From positions 1-64,000 of the forward strand of contig CAVFCW010000007.1 of assembly GCA_963621245.1 (NCBI GenBank): a DNA stretch of 64,000 nt, written 5' to 3'. This document shows, one piece after another, positions 33,724-42,674 of the stretch (the first letter of the stretch is position 1; every line of letters starts with the position of its first letter). Origin of the DNA: SIG603 sp963621245 (GTDB lineage Bacteria > Bacillota > Clostridia > Oscillospirales > Acutalibacteraceae). The notes beneath the pieces were generated by a model, which was given only the letters and a program-made list of their open reading frames with translations, was not told the DNA's origin and made no database searches. A program made the translations under genes and the position numbers.

Positions 33724-35319
33724 TTACTTACCGAAAGCCTTTTTAAACTTCTTTACGTATCTTCCGCCGACTTTAAGCAGATATTTGCCTTCTTCTGATT
33801 TTGCGTAACAAAGAACAAGTATGGTCGGTACGGTTACTGCACAAACAATAGCATGGAAAATCACGCTTATCCAGCCGAATCCCACAAGAACATTCTTGCA
33901 GATAAAGAAGTCAAGTGCTCCTACTGCGCCTGTAACCAAAACGTTGAATGCAAGTTTTAAGAAATACTCGGAAACCTTGTATTTTCCCTTGAAACCGTAT
34001 TTGTAAACAATAACCGGATCAAACCACATGAGAGTTGTCCAGTCGGCAATTATCGTACCGATGAGAACGCCGTCTATTCCAAGTCCGTTTACAAGTGCAA
34101 CGGAAACGACAATATTGATTATCATTCCGGCAACGGGTCTGAACTTAGCCTGACGGAAAAGTCCCATAGTCGTTCTGAATTTTGAGAGAACAAGTCTGTA
34201 AGCGTAGGTGAAAATCTGGAATCCCATCAAAAGCGCAAAAGGCTGATTTATGAGCCACTGGTCGCCTATCCAAACATTGACAAGCTCATCCGCACAAACA
34301 AAAACTCCCACGCCCGCAGTCGCACCGAGTATGGCGGTAATCAGGTTAATCGACTTAAAAATCTCGTACTCATGCTCGCCCTGATTGGAAGCGTGAAGAT
34401 TGCCTATGCTGTGAGAAACAGAGTTGAATATCTTGCTGAAAAGCGTGCGTATGGTCGTGTAGAAAATATAGTAGTTGGAGTAAAGTCCGACATAATCGAT
34501 ACCGAGGAACATAGAAATAACTATGTTGTCGGTAGCGTTTAACACGACTCCGTTAATCTTATAAAGAAAAAGTGCGCCGCAGTCCTTGAATATTCCAACG
34601 GCCTCCTCACGGCTTAATTTATCGTCTCCCGCATTCTTTATGTAGGGATACATCTTATCGGAGAGTATTCCGCCGACAATATTCTGAAGAATAACCTCGG
34701 CAATCATAAAGAACACATAAAGTGTGAAGTTGGGGTAAATGAGAAGTGCCACAATCTGCACGAGTGAAATGCCCACCGTGAAGAAGTAGTTGATTATATT
34801 AAGCAAATATTCCTTTTGGTTTGCCTTTACTATCGCAGTCTTGTAAGCGAAGAACAGATAAGACGAAACATTCTTGAAAAGATAGAGGCAGAAAAGGAAT
34901 GACATATTAATGCCGAGTTTCTCAAGCTTTCCGCCGTCCTTTATTATGTATGGCAGGAACGGAATGAGACACAAACCGATAATCGCAACCGCAATACCGA
35001 TATATCTGTAAACCGTCTTATAGAACTTCATGAGAACAGCAATTCTCTTGTGGTCGTTCTCGGCTATCGGTTTGTACAGCTTATAAAGTATTGCGCTTCC
35101 GACTCCCAGCTCGGCAAGCGAGAGCATGGTAAGAACATTCGAAAAAAGTCCGTTTATTCCAAGATACGATTTTCCAAGAGTTTTGATAAATACGGTTCTC
35201 ACCGCAAACTGCATGATAATCGTTATAAGCTGTCCGCCGATGCTGCTCGTAAAATTAAAAATCGTGTTCGTCAGTCGTGAGTTTTCTTTTCTTAACGCCT
35301 TTGCGTTCAATTTCTTCAT
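33724..35319 (-). CDS. Wzx-like polysaccharide flippase
   Basis: A 531-residue protein with about 14 transmembrane segments of the MOP/polysaccharide-transport family, which flips undecaprenyl-diphosphate-linked repeat units outward. The N-terminus (FTSSIGGQLITIIMQFAVRTVFIKTLG, across a membrane helix) and the YLGINGLFSNVLTMLSLAELG stretch are typical. It starts with an ATG after AGGAAAGG. A 79-bp gap without a terminator follows the GNAT gene upstream. Together with the two Wzy-like proteins and the Wzz-like protein it marks the locus as a Wzx/Wzy-type pathway. Confidence 0.9.
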   Translation of the reverse strand: MKKLNAKALRKENSRLTNTIFNFTSSIGGQLITIIMQFAVRTVFIKTLGKSYLGINGLFSNVLTMLSLAELGVGSAILYKLYKPIAENDHKRIAVLMKFYKTVYRYIGIAVAIIGLCLIPFLPYIIKDGGKLEKLGINMSFLFCLYLFKNVSSYLFFAYKTAIVKANQKEYLLNIINYFFTVGISLVQIVALLIYPNFTLYVFFMIAEVILQNIVGGILSDKMYPYIKNAGDDKLSREEAVGIFKDCGALFLYKINGVVLNATDNIVISMFLGIDYVGLYSNYYIFYTTIRTLFSKIFNSVSHSIGNLHASNQGEHEYEIFKSINLITAILGATAGVGVFVCADELVNVWIGDQWLINQPFALLMGFQIFTYAYRLVLSKFRTTMGLFRQAKFRPVAGMIINIVVSVALVNGLGIDGVLIGTIIADWTTLMWFDPVIVYKYGFKGKYKVSEYFLKLAFNVLVTGAVGALDFFICKNVLVGFGWISVIFHAIVCAVTVPTILVLCYAKSEEGKYLLKVGGRYVKKFKKAFGK

Positions 35320-35398
35320 TCTTTTGCCTTTCCTAAAAAACGGCGCGTCCCCTCACCAAAGCGCCTTTTTTGAAATTTGATAATCAACCGCATTTTGA

Positions 35399-35959
35399 TT
35401 ATTTAAGCTTATTCTCCTTAAGCTTAAAATAAATTTTCGCCTTAACCCTCTTTAATCCCGCATTTTTCTTCCACTTTGCCATTCTTACGCTCGGGACATC
35501 ATAACCCTTGAATTTGATAAAATCCACCTTGACAAAACCGTTCTTTTCGGCTGTTGCCATGGCGGCTTTGTTCTTCGAGGATGTAGTCCAGAACAAAACG
35601 TCCGAACCGTAATTATCCGCCCATTCCTCACAGGCGGCGCAAAGTCTCGATGCTATTCCGTTTCCAGCATACTCGGGCAAAACCGCAATATATCTCAGTG
35701 CGCAAAGCTTTTCACCCGAATACCATTTTCCAGATTTTTCGGCGTCAACCGTCATGGTTCCTACTGCTTTATCACCGTCAAAAGCGCAGAAAACCGCACC
35801 GCCATCCTTAAGCCTCGACAAAAAGTCCTCTTTTTCCATGGAGTCGTTCTTGAAATCAAGTCCGCTCGCCGCATGCGCCTTGAGCATTATGTCTTTTATA
35901 TCGGAATAGCTTTCCTCGGGCGAAACCTCTTTCACGGAGATTTTCTTTTTTTCAGCCAT
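35399..35959 (-). CDS. GNAT-family N-acetyltransferase
   Basis: A 186-residue acyl-CoA N-acyltransferase with the GNAT fold. The pyrophosphate-binding motif A reads VLPEYAGNGIASRL near residues 93-106, where the family has Q/RxxGxG. A basic, lysine-rich C-terminal tail of about 20 residues follows. The start overlaps the stop of the ATP-grasp gene by one base (TAATG), so the two are coupled. It may acetylate an amino sugar or an amino-acid substituent of the polymer; this is inferred from context. Confidence 0.85.
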   Translation of the reverse strand: MAEKKKISVKEVSPEESYSDIKDIMLKAHAASGLDFKNDSMEKEDFLSRLKDGGAVFCAFDGDKAVGTMTVDAEKSGKWYSGEKLCALRYIAVLPEYAGNGIASRLCAACEEWADNYGSDVLFWTTSSKNKAAMATAEKNGFVKVDFIKFKGYDVPSVRMAKWKKNAGLKRVKAKIYFKLKENKLK

Positions 35960-37155
35960 TATTCTTTACCTATAACCTTTTTTATAAGCTTTTTAACCGC
36001 TCTTACTTTCATTCTCTTGTCAAAAACTTTTCTCGGCTCTGAATCCTCACCGTCATCCGTCAGGCAGAAATCGGCGGTCTCGATAAGGCTCTTAAATTCC
36101 TTTTTGCCGATAAAACCGTGAAGATAATCCTCCCAGATAACTTTATCGTTAACAAAGGTTTTGTCAAGCTTTATGTTGTTTTCTTCCGGAAGTTTTTCTC
36201 CTAAAAGAACGTCAGCCGCTATCGACGGCAAATTGCATCCGCAAAGCGTGTAAACATAGCTCGGGCCGCCCGGTCTTAAATTAATCTCGCCGAAATAGAT
36301 TTTTTCCTCGGAAACCACAAGCTCGAGATCGAACATTCCCACATAACGGATTTTTTTGAGAAAAGCGTTTATTTTATCCGTGAGTTCCTTTGTCAGGTCA
36401 GAGGCAACAAGCTTTCCCTTTAGGGTAACGCCCCTGTTAAAGGAAGCAATTCTCTCCTTTTTGATAACGGCTGGAATAAACGCACTCTCACCGTCTGAAA
36501 CGCCGTTCATAACAATCTCGGAATCTATTTTGATAAATTCCTGAAGCATAAACTTTGTGAGTCTGCCCTTTTTTCTTGTGGCGGCAATTCTCTTTTGGAG
36601 CTCGTTTTTGTCGGCGCATTTTCCGATGTCGGATTTTCCCGCATGAGCCGAAACAACGGGTTTCAAAAATACGGGATATTCTATATCCTCGGGAACAACC
36701 ATATTTTCATCGGCTAAATCGATTATTCTGCTCTTAAGCGACGGAAAACCACACTCCTCGGCAATTTTCGTCTGCACGTCCTTGCGCATAAAGTACTCAA
36801 GCTGGTGCTTTTCGTCCTCGCCCTTAATGAACGGCATGATGAAATTTTCACCAAGCTCCGCTCTTAAGCTGTCGGCAATGTAAATTCCGTGGTCGTCTGT
36901 CGGATAAAGAATATACGTCTTTGATTTATCCGTATATTTCGTCTTGATTATCTCTATGATGTCCTCGTCTTTTTTTGAGGGAATATCATAGACCGTCTCA
37001 ATATATTTGCATGCTTTTACTATCTCGGTGTCAAGTCTAATCGGAGCGTAAATCAAATCAACCGAATAGCCGCTTTTCCCGAGGGATCGCGCGGTGCTGA
37101 TTGATGTGAGGTAATTTCTGCCGAGAAGTATTATTTTTATGTTTCGCTTGTCCAT
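35959..37155 (-). CDS. ATP-grasp carboxylate-amine ligase, capsule locus copy 1
   Basis: A 398-residue ATP-grasp protein with an N-terminal pre-ATP-grasp Rossmann-like domain (IKIILLGRNYLTSISTARSLG) and a carbamoyl-phosphate-synthase-like grasp domain. The metal-binding end motif is FGEINLRPGG. These enzymes link a carboxylate to an amine through an acyl phosphate. It forms a pair with the gene 25 bp upstream (homologous along its length) and is coupled to the GNAT gene. With UDP-glucose dehydrogenase in the locus, amidation of uronic acids or attachment of amino acids to the polymer precursor is a reasonable idea, but unproven. Confidence 0.85.
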   Translation of the reverse strand: MDKRNIKIILLGRNYLTSISTARSLGKSGYSVDLIYAPIRLDTEIVKACKYIETVYDIPSKKDEDIIEIIKTKYTDKSKTYILYPTDDHGIYIADSLRAELGENFIMPFIKGEDEKHQLEYFMRKDVQTKIAEECGFPSLKSRIIDLADENMVVPEDIEYPVFLKPVVSAHAGKSDIGKCADKNELQKRIAATRKKGRLTKFMLQEFIKIDSEIVMNGVSDGESAFIPAVIKKERIASFNRGVTLKGKLVASDLTKELTDKINAFLKKIRYVGMFDLELVVSEEKIYFGEINLRPGGPSYVYTLCGCNLPSIAADVLLGEKLPEENNIKLDKTFVNDKVIWEDYLHGFIGKKEFKSLIETADFCLTDDGEDSEPRKVFDKRMKVRAVKKLIKKVIGKE

Positions 37156-37180
37156 TTTTTGCCTTTCACAAGGAATTTTC

Positions 37181-38350
37181 TTAAAGCTTAGCTTTCATTT
37201 CTTCCAGTCTGAAATATTTTCCGGGTCTTTTGTCGCTCTCACAGCGCATAAATCCGTACTCTGTCTTATCGACAAGCTTTCTGTACTCGTCCTTAGTCAT
37301 TCTTCCGTGAGAATATTCGTCAAGCGCAATTCTCTCGTTCACAAGCTCCAATGGTTTTACCTCGGTTTCCTCGTGCACGTATTTTCCGTGAAGAGCGTCA
37401 TCTAACATTTTCGCAAAGTTGGCTCCGCCCAAATAGAAGGCATAGCCCGAAGCGCCCTGACGCAAATTGAGCTCGTTAAAATAAAGCTTGCCGTTCGCTT
37501 TTATGATGTCGATGTCGAAAATTCCCGTGAAATGAAGACTCTCTATAAATCGTGTGAATGCGTCTTTGTACTCGCCGTACTTTGAAAACGGCACAAGTCT
37601 TCCGACAACGGTAACGCCCGAGTGCGAGCCAGAGCCGCCCACTGCCATCTCGTACATTCCCGGAATACGCACACTTTTACCGTCCGAGAAACCGTTGAAG
37701 CAAAGCTCCTCTTCAATCGGCAAAAGCTCCTCCAAGAGCATATCGCAGTCGGCAAGCTTAGCCGCACCGGCAACAAGTTTTCTCACTTCTTCGATGTTGT
37801 CGCACTTTCCCATAAAGTCCTTGCGGTTTGGAATCGGCAAGGACGGCTTGACGAAAACGGGAAAACTTACATCGCCCGCACCCGGTAAAGTAAATTTACC
37901 GTCCTCGATTGTAACGGAAACACACTTTGCGACATTAAGTCCGGCTTTTTCGGCAAGCTTTTTCTGAAAGCCCTTGTCCATAAGGCGTTTCACTGCGCCC
38001 TGTTTATCTTCTGCGTTTGGCATGAGAAAATCTTTTTTGAGAGTGTCGTAGTACATGTCTATCGTCTCTGCCGAAAAATCGTCCGTGGGAAGAATAAGCG
38101 TTTTTTCGCCCTTTGTCACGCACTTTTTCTTCAGAAACTCCACAAGCGACTCCCTGTCTTTCTCAGAAATAAAAGCGTGCTTTATCACGTATTTGCTTTT
38201 AAACTGCGGAGCAATTTTCTGCCAAGATATCGGTTTTGGCAATTTTTTCACCGTTTTAACCGATATAACGTCATATCCCACCTCGCCTATCGCTCTGGTC
38301 ATGCCGAGAAGCGAGGTAGAAACTCTGCCTATAACAACTGCTTTTGACAT
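37181..38350 (-). CDS. ATP-grasp carboxylate-amine ligase, capsule locus copy 2
   Basis: A 389-residue ATP-grasp protein homologous to its downstream neighbour: pre-grasp domain with VVIGRVSTSLLG, ATP-lid region around PVFVKPSLPIPNRKDFMGKCD, and end motif FNELNLRQGASGY with metal-binding Glu and Asn. The ATG has AGGAGCAAG upstream. It lies 14 bp after the CDP-glycerol-type transferase gene. Two diverged tandem copies suggest two different substrates or two steps of one modification. A role in peptide-like decoration or amidation is inferred. Confidence 0.85.
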   Translation of the reverse strand: MSKAVVIGRVSTSLLGMTRAIGEVGYDVISVKTVKKLPKPISWQKIAPQFKSKYVIKHAFISEKDRESLVEFLKKKCVTKGEKTLILPTDDFSAETIDMYYDTLKKDFLMPNAEDKQGAVKRLMDKGFQKKLAEKAGLNVAKCVSVTIEDGKFTLPGAGDVSFPVFVKPSLPIPNRKDFMGKCDNIEEVRKLVAGAAKLADCDMLLEELLPIEEELCFNGFSDGKSVRIPGMYEMAVGGSGSHSGVTVVGRLVPFSKYGEYKDAFTRFIESLHFTGIFDIDIIKANGKLYFNELNLRQGASGYAFYLGGANFAKMLDDALHGKYVHEETEVKPLELVNERIALDEYSHGRMTKDEYRKLVDKTEYGFMRCESDKRPGKYFRLEEMKAKL

Positions 38351-38364
38351 TTTTCTTGCTCCTG

Positions 38365-39543
38365 TTATCTTTCTTCGTCCAAAAGTCCCGTCTTTTGCAG
38401 AACTCTCAGGCTGTTCTTGTTATCGTTGTGGTAATTAATAAATTTATTGAGCGTTCTTCTCTCCTCTGCGCCCTTGTCGATTCCGTTTGCGATGTCGTCG
38501 AGCCAAGCCAAAAGCTCATCCGTCTTTCCGATGTGAACTCCCGGCATCAAAAGCTTGACGTTCTCGAAAGCAAATCCCGGCTTTTTGCCGTACTCCTCAA
38601 AATCGTCATAGATGAACGCAATCGGACGATCCAAAAGCATAAAGTCCGTGAAAACGGAAGAATAGTCCGTGAGCATTGCGTCAACTCCGCCGATTAAATG
38701 GTAGAGCGAACATTCTGCCGGCAAATCGTTGTCGCCGAAAACCTGAATGTTGGAGTAATCCACCTCATAAATCGCACCGTGTCCGAGAAGATGCGGATGA
38801 AGCTTGATTAAAAGAACGATGTTGTTTTTCTTGAGGTTCTCGTTAAGCTCACTTAACTCTTCCTTTTGCACAACGGGAATACCGAGAGAATAGAACTTTC
38901 CGTCCTTATCGCCCGTTGACTCGTCGGCATGGAAAGTCGGCATCCAGATAACTGTCTTGCAGTTCGGATTTGCCTTAACCTTAGGAAGATTATCAAGGCA
39001 CATTCTCTCCTTGCCCTCAAACATAAAATCGTTTCTCGGCAAGCCCGTTGTAATCATTTTGGAAGGTGCCATTCTGAATCGAGAACAAATTCTATATCTG
39101 TAAAAATCAGAGGTAACAGTGACAAAATCAGCAAAATTCTCAGAATAATCGTGATCCATCGGGCCCTTTATTCCCATGCCGTGCCAAATAAGCGTAACTT
39201 TCTGCTTTTTTGTTCTCACATTTCCGAAAAGCATATGCGAGCGATAGATTATCGTGCTCTTGCAATACTCGATAAGTCCCTTCACGGATTTTTTTGAGTA
39301 AAATTCAACGCCGGGATATTTGACCTTCAACTTTTCGGGATTGCCGTTTACAAGCCACACCGCATGATATTTTTTATCAAGCCCCTGTCGCAAAAATTCC
39401 TCGTACAAAGCTCTTCCGTTATCGGAAAAATCAGGTTTTGAATAAAAAAGCACCTGATTTTCTTTTTTCGGAACGATTCTATCGACAAGGCTTATCGCTA
39501 TTAGTCCGAGATTATGCTTTAATCCCATTTGATTATGCATCAT
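38365..39543 (-). CDS. CDP-glycerol glycerophosphotransferase family protein
   Basis: A 392-residue enzyme of the TagB/TagF/SpsB family, which transfers glycerol phosphate or a like alcohol phosphate from its CDP form to a lipid-linked sugar or growing polymer, at the inner face of the membrane. Motifs seen are WHGMGIKG, TGLPRND, KLHPH and LTDYSSVFTDF. The ATG at 39543 is chosen because GGAGAAG lies nine bases before it; a TTG further upstream lies too close to that site. It overlaps the Wzy-like gene by 11 bp. The TagD-like gene in the locus probably supplies the donor. Confidence 0.9.
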   Translation of the reverse strand: MMHNQMGLKHNLGLIAISLVDRIVPKKENQVLFYSKPDFSDNGRALYEEFLRQGLDKKYHAVWLVNGNPEKLKVKYPGVEFYSKKSVKGLIEYCKSTIIYRSHMLFGNVRTKKQKVTLIWHGMGIKGPMDHDYSENFADFVTVTSDFYRYRICSRFRMAPSKMITTGLPRNDFMFEGKERMCLDNLPKVKANPNCKTVIWMPTFHADESTGDKDGKFYSLGIPVVQKEELSELNENLKKNNIVLLIKLHPHLLGHGAIYEVDYSNIQVFGDNDLPAECSLYHLIGGVDAMLTDYSSVFTDFMLLDRPIAFIYDDFEEYGKKPGFAFENVKLLMPGVHIGKTDELLAWLDDIANGIDKGAEERRTLNKFINYHNDNKNSLRVLQKTGLLDEER

Positions 39544-40747
39544 ATTTGTCTTCTCCAAGCAAGATTGATTTTTTTATGCCGACACCGCCTGCGGCAAGTC
39601 CCAGAAACATAAAGAAGTAATAATCCGTAAATAATGTATTTGAATACATAAGCGCAACAAAACCTATGCAGAAAAACATCTGAACGAGGTCTCTTGCCGC
39701 TTTCTCTCTCTCCGTGAATATCTTTATGACAGGCAAACAAAGTGCCACAATAGCACAAATTCCTATCGGATAACCGAACGTTAACACAAGATCATAGAAA
39801 AACTGGTGCGGATAAGGGTGATTGTTCATAGCTGAAACCGCTCCCCTTATTCCCCAACCGCTTATCGGCTTTTGATTGATGAGCATTCTCACCGTGGTGT
39901 AGAGATCTCCTCTGCCGGAATCGTGGCTGACAAACTGTCCCGTGAGGAAAAGTCTGAGTGTTCGGCTTGTTATGCCCATGGATTTCAAGAGCGCATAAAT
40001 CTCGTTTCCGAAAGAAAGCACGGCACAAACCGCCAAAACGGCAACCGCAAGCAAAATGGAGTATTTAACGCTCACTTTTGCGTTCTTCACATTAAAGAAG
40101 ATTTTCAAAATGACAAACGCCGCAAAACAGACAAGCGCGCCTCTCGAACCGTACATAAACAGCATGTAAAACTCAATTATCACAAACGCAAAGTGAAGAA
40201 GAGTTTTGTTTCCGTTCACGCCTTCATTGAAGTGAATGCACATAACGGTAAGAACGGCATAGGAAAAATGCAGATTATAAAGATCGTCGGTAGTTCCTGC
40301 CATATCCAGTATGAGAACCGCCAATATTATCCAAGAGAAAAATCTCAACTGATTATAGAATATTTCTTTATTCTCAATAAAGGTGATAAACACGGCAATA
40401 GGCACGCACACCCCTAAGGTAGTGCCTGCCCAGCCCGTAAGCCGTGAAAAAGAAACCCCCACAAAAAGGCTGTAAGCGTAAGCTAAACCCGCCACCGCCT
40501 CCGAGAGTATCAGTACCGACCAATTTCTTCTGTTAAAATACATAAGGCCTCTTAAAAGAAAATAAAGAAGCACAAGGGCAATGCCCACACGCATAAGCTT
40601 AAGGGGCGTTCCGCCAAGGCCGAAAACATCCTGAACCATGGAGTTCACTGCGTCAAAAAGCAAATACATGCACACAAAAAGTCCGAGGTTCTTGTCCTTT
40701 TCTTTTTCGTCAAGCCTAAAAAAATCCGTAATTAATTGTATCGTCAA
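39533..40747 (-). CDS. Wzy-like polymerase / O-antigen ligase family membrane protein
   Basis: A 404-residue protein with about eleven transmembrane segments and one larger outside loop (about residues 260-310, with MLINQKPISGWGIRG), the layout of Wzy/WaaL-type proteins. It would polymerise undecaprenyl-linked repeat units outside the membrane. The start is a TTG with GAGG eight bases upstream; no in-frame ATG lies near. The stop overlaps the start of the CDP-glycerol-type gene. Sequence conservation in this family is low, so the repeat unit cannot be told. Confidence 0.82.
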   Translation of the reverse strand: MTIQLITDFFRLDEKEKDKNLGLFVCMYLLFDAVNSMVQDVFGLGGTPLKLMRVGIALVLLYFLLRGLMYFNRRNWSVLILSEAVAGLAYAYSLFVGVSFSRLTGWAGTTLGVCVPIAVFITFIENKEIFYNQLRFFSWIILAVLILDMAGTTDDLYNLHFSYAVLTVMCIHFNEGVNGNKTLLHFAFVIIEFYMLFMYGSRGALVCFAAFVILKIFFNVKNAKVSVKYSILLAVAVLAVCAVLSFGNEIYALLKSMGITSRTLRLFLTGQFVSHDSGRGDLYTTVRMLINQKPISGWGIRGAVSAMNNHPYPHQFFYDLVLTFGYPIGICAIVALCLPVIKIFTEREKAARDLVQMFFCIGFVALMYSNTLFTDYYFFMFLGLAAGGVGIKKSILLGEDKYDA

Positions 40748-40757
40748 GCCATAGTCC

Positions 40758-41882
40758 TCATCTGTTAACCGAGTCCGTGTAAAATTTCTCTATCTTTGAA
40801 ATAATCTCGTCCTCATAGAAATCCTTTGCGGTCTCTATGCAGTTTTTCGATATTTCGGCGTAGTTATCGAGTATAAGCATGAGCTTTTCGGCAATCTCCG
40901 ATGGATTTTCGCAGTCAACGGAATAACCTATCTCGCCGTCGGGACGAACCCTGTCAAAGCCCTGTCCTCTCGTGTAAACAACGGGAAGGCCTCTGCTTAT
41001 AGCCTCGGCGTAAACTCTGCCGAATGTCTCGATTTTTGACGGAAGAAGGAAAATATCGCTCTTTTCGTAAACTTTAATCAGCTCCTCTGGTTTCATAAAC
41101 GGAAGAATATTCACAAAATCGATTCCGCTTATTTTCTCAAGCTCCTCTTTATCCTCCACCGCACCGACTACGGTCAAATCGGCGTCAAGTCCCTTATCCC
41201 GTAAAATTCTCACTGCCTCGATTGCGTTAGGAATTCTCTTAACCTTGTTTATTCTTCCCACAAGAAGAATATGAACCTTATTTTCCTCACGCAGAGCTTT
41301 TCTCGGCTCTGCCTTATGCTCCTCCCAGAATGTCTCAAGAGGATTTCCGATTACAACGCTCTTTTTCTCAAACTCCGCCCTGTATTTTTCGGGGACAAAT
41401 TTCTCAAAAAACTCGTCCTTATGGCATCCTGACAAAAAGAGTATTCCGCTTGATTCTTTTGCGTTGTTCACGGCAAGCTTGTGGAAAAACGGAAGTCTTA
41501 TAAATCCTATAAGATCGGTTGTTCTGCATGATACAACATACTTTAAGCCGTATTTTTTCTTAATTCTTCTTGCGGTAAAGCCGCTGCCCACCATAAGGTG
41601 AGCGTGCATAAGGTCAAAATCTTTGGGATTGTATGCTTTTAGAAGCGCCTTTTCGGTTTTAGCCTGTCTCGGAAAGAAAAGTTTTCTGTCGTTTTCGCCG
41701 AAACACTCCTCGTGAACCACGTCCTTGTCGAGAATTGCCGCTTTAAACTTTTCCGCAACGGGTGCGCCGTACTTTGCGGCGTTAAAAACCTTTACGGTGT
41801 GACCTCTTTTTGTGAGAGCGTCTTTTTGCTGTTTATAAAGAAGCGCCTCGTGGTAATAGGTGCAAAGATAGAGAATTTTCAT
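40758..41882 (-). CDS. Glycosyltransferase family 4 protein
   Basis: A 374-residue retaining GT-B glycosyltransferase. The C-terminal donor-binding motif lies in TFGRVYAEAISRGLPVV, with the E-x7-E arrangement, and an acceptor-side N-terminal domain starts MKILYLCTYYHEALL. The ATG at 41882 is chosen because the upstream open frame of 34 codons overlaps the preceding gene and has no family similarity. The gene starts one base after the stop of the GT2 gene. It probably adds a sugar to the undecaprenyl-linked repeat unit at the cytoplasmic face; donor and linkage are unknown. Confidence 0.9.
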   Translation of the reverse strand: MKILYLCTYYHEALLYKQQKDALTKRGHTVKVFNAAKYGAPVAEKFKAAILDKDVVHEECFGENDRKLFFPRQAKTEKALLKAYNPKDFDLMHAHLMVGSGFTARRIKKKYGLKYVVSCRTTDLIGFIRLPFFHKLAVNNAKESSGILFLSGCHKDEFFEKFVPEKYRAEFEKKSVVIGNPLETFWEEHKAEPRKALREENKVHILLVGRINKVKRIPNAIEAVRILRDKGLDADLTVVGAVEDKEELEKISGIDFVNILPFMKPEELIKVYEKSDIFLLPSKIETFGRVYAEAISRGLPVVYTRGQGFDRVRPDGEIGYSVDCENPSEIAEKLMLILDNYAEISKNCIETAKDFYEDEIISKIEKFYTDSVNR

Positions 41883-41883
41883 G

Positions 41884-42657
41884 TTATTTCTTCTTTCCGA
41901 TATAAACTCTTTTCCAGACCGCAAGGAATGCATACCGCACAAAGCAGTAAATGCTGAACGGCAAACTGAGCTTTTCAATCTCACGGTATAACTGCCAAAT
42001 TCCCTTCACCGCCTTGAATTTGTTGCTCGAGAGCGAATTTGCCGCACGGCGGTATTTTGCCAAAACCTCGTCTATGCCGAAGCAGTCGTTTCCCGCCTTC
42101 AAAACCTGAAGCCATGTGGCGGCGTCCTGACGGCGGCGAAGATTCGGCATGTGAAGCAGACTTTTATCGACTATATTCGTATCCGCCATAATTCCGACCG
42201 TCTGCAAAAGATTGTTTGTGAGAAAGCCGACATAATCAACCTTTGACAGCATGTGAACCTCTTTGTTAAGACTGTTTCCGCTGTCGTCTATAACCTCGTA
42301 GGAGGCGCAAGAAAAGCCCGCCTTGTTTTTCAGCATGAAATCCACCTGTTTTTCAAGCTTTTCGGGATACCAGATGTCGTCGGCGTCAAGGTAAGCGATA
42401 AATCTACCCTTTGATTCGTCAAGCGCTCTGTTTCTAGCCTTTGCGGCACCGCCGTTTGTTTCCTGACGGAAAAGCTTAACTCTCGGCTCGCTCTCGGCTA
42501 TTTTCTCAACCTTCTCACAGGTTGAGTCGCCCGAGCAATCGTCTACGATTATCATCTCCCAGTCCTTGTAGGTCTGAGAAATTACGGATTGTATGGTTTC
42601 CTCGATATATTTTTCGCTGTTATATGACGGTGTGATTATGCTGACAAGCTCGGGCAT
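41884..42657 (-). CDS. Glycosyltransferase family 2 protein
   Basis: A 257-residue inverting GT-A glycosyltransferase with the nucleotide-binding start SIITPSYNSEKYIEE, the first acidic motif IIVDDCSGDST and the metal-binding AYLDADDIW. A C-terminal amphipathic or membrane-near segment (IYCFVRYAFLAVW) suggests peripheral membrane binding. The ATG has GAGAGGAAG upstream. It lies 17 bp after the UDP-glucose dehydrogenase gene and one base before the GT4 gene, in the early part of the locus, so it may add the second sugar of the repeat unit. Confidence 0.92.
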   Translation of the reverse strand: MPELVSIITPSYNSEKYIEETIQSVISQTYKDWEMIIVDDCSGDSTCEKVEKIAESEPRVKLFRQETNGGAAKARNRALDESKGRFIAYLDADDIWYPEKLEKQVDFMLKNKAGFSCASYEVIDDSGNSLNKEVHMLSKVDYVGFLTNNLLQTVGIMADTNIVDKSLLHMPNLRRRQDAATWLQVLKAGNDCFGIDEVLAKYRRAANSLSSNKFKAVKGIWQLYREIEKLSLPFSIYCFVRYAFLAVWKRVYIGKKK

Positions 42658-42674
42658 TTAAAACTTCCTCTCAA

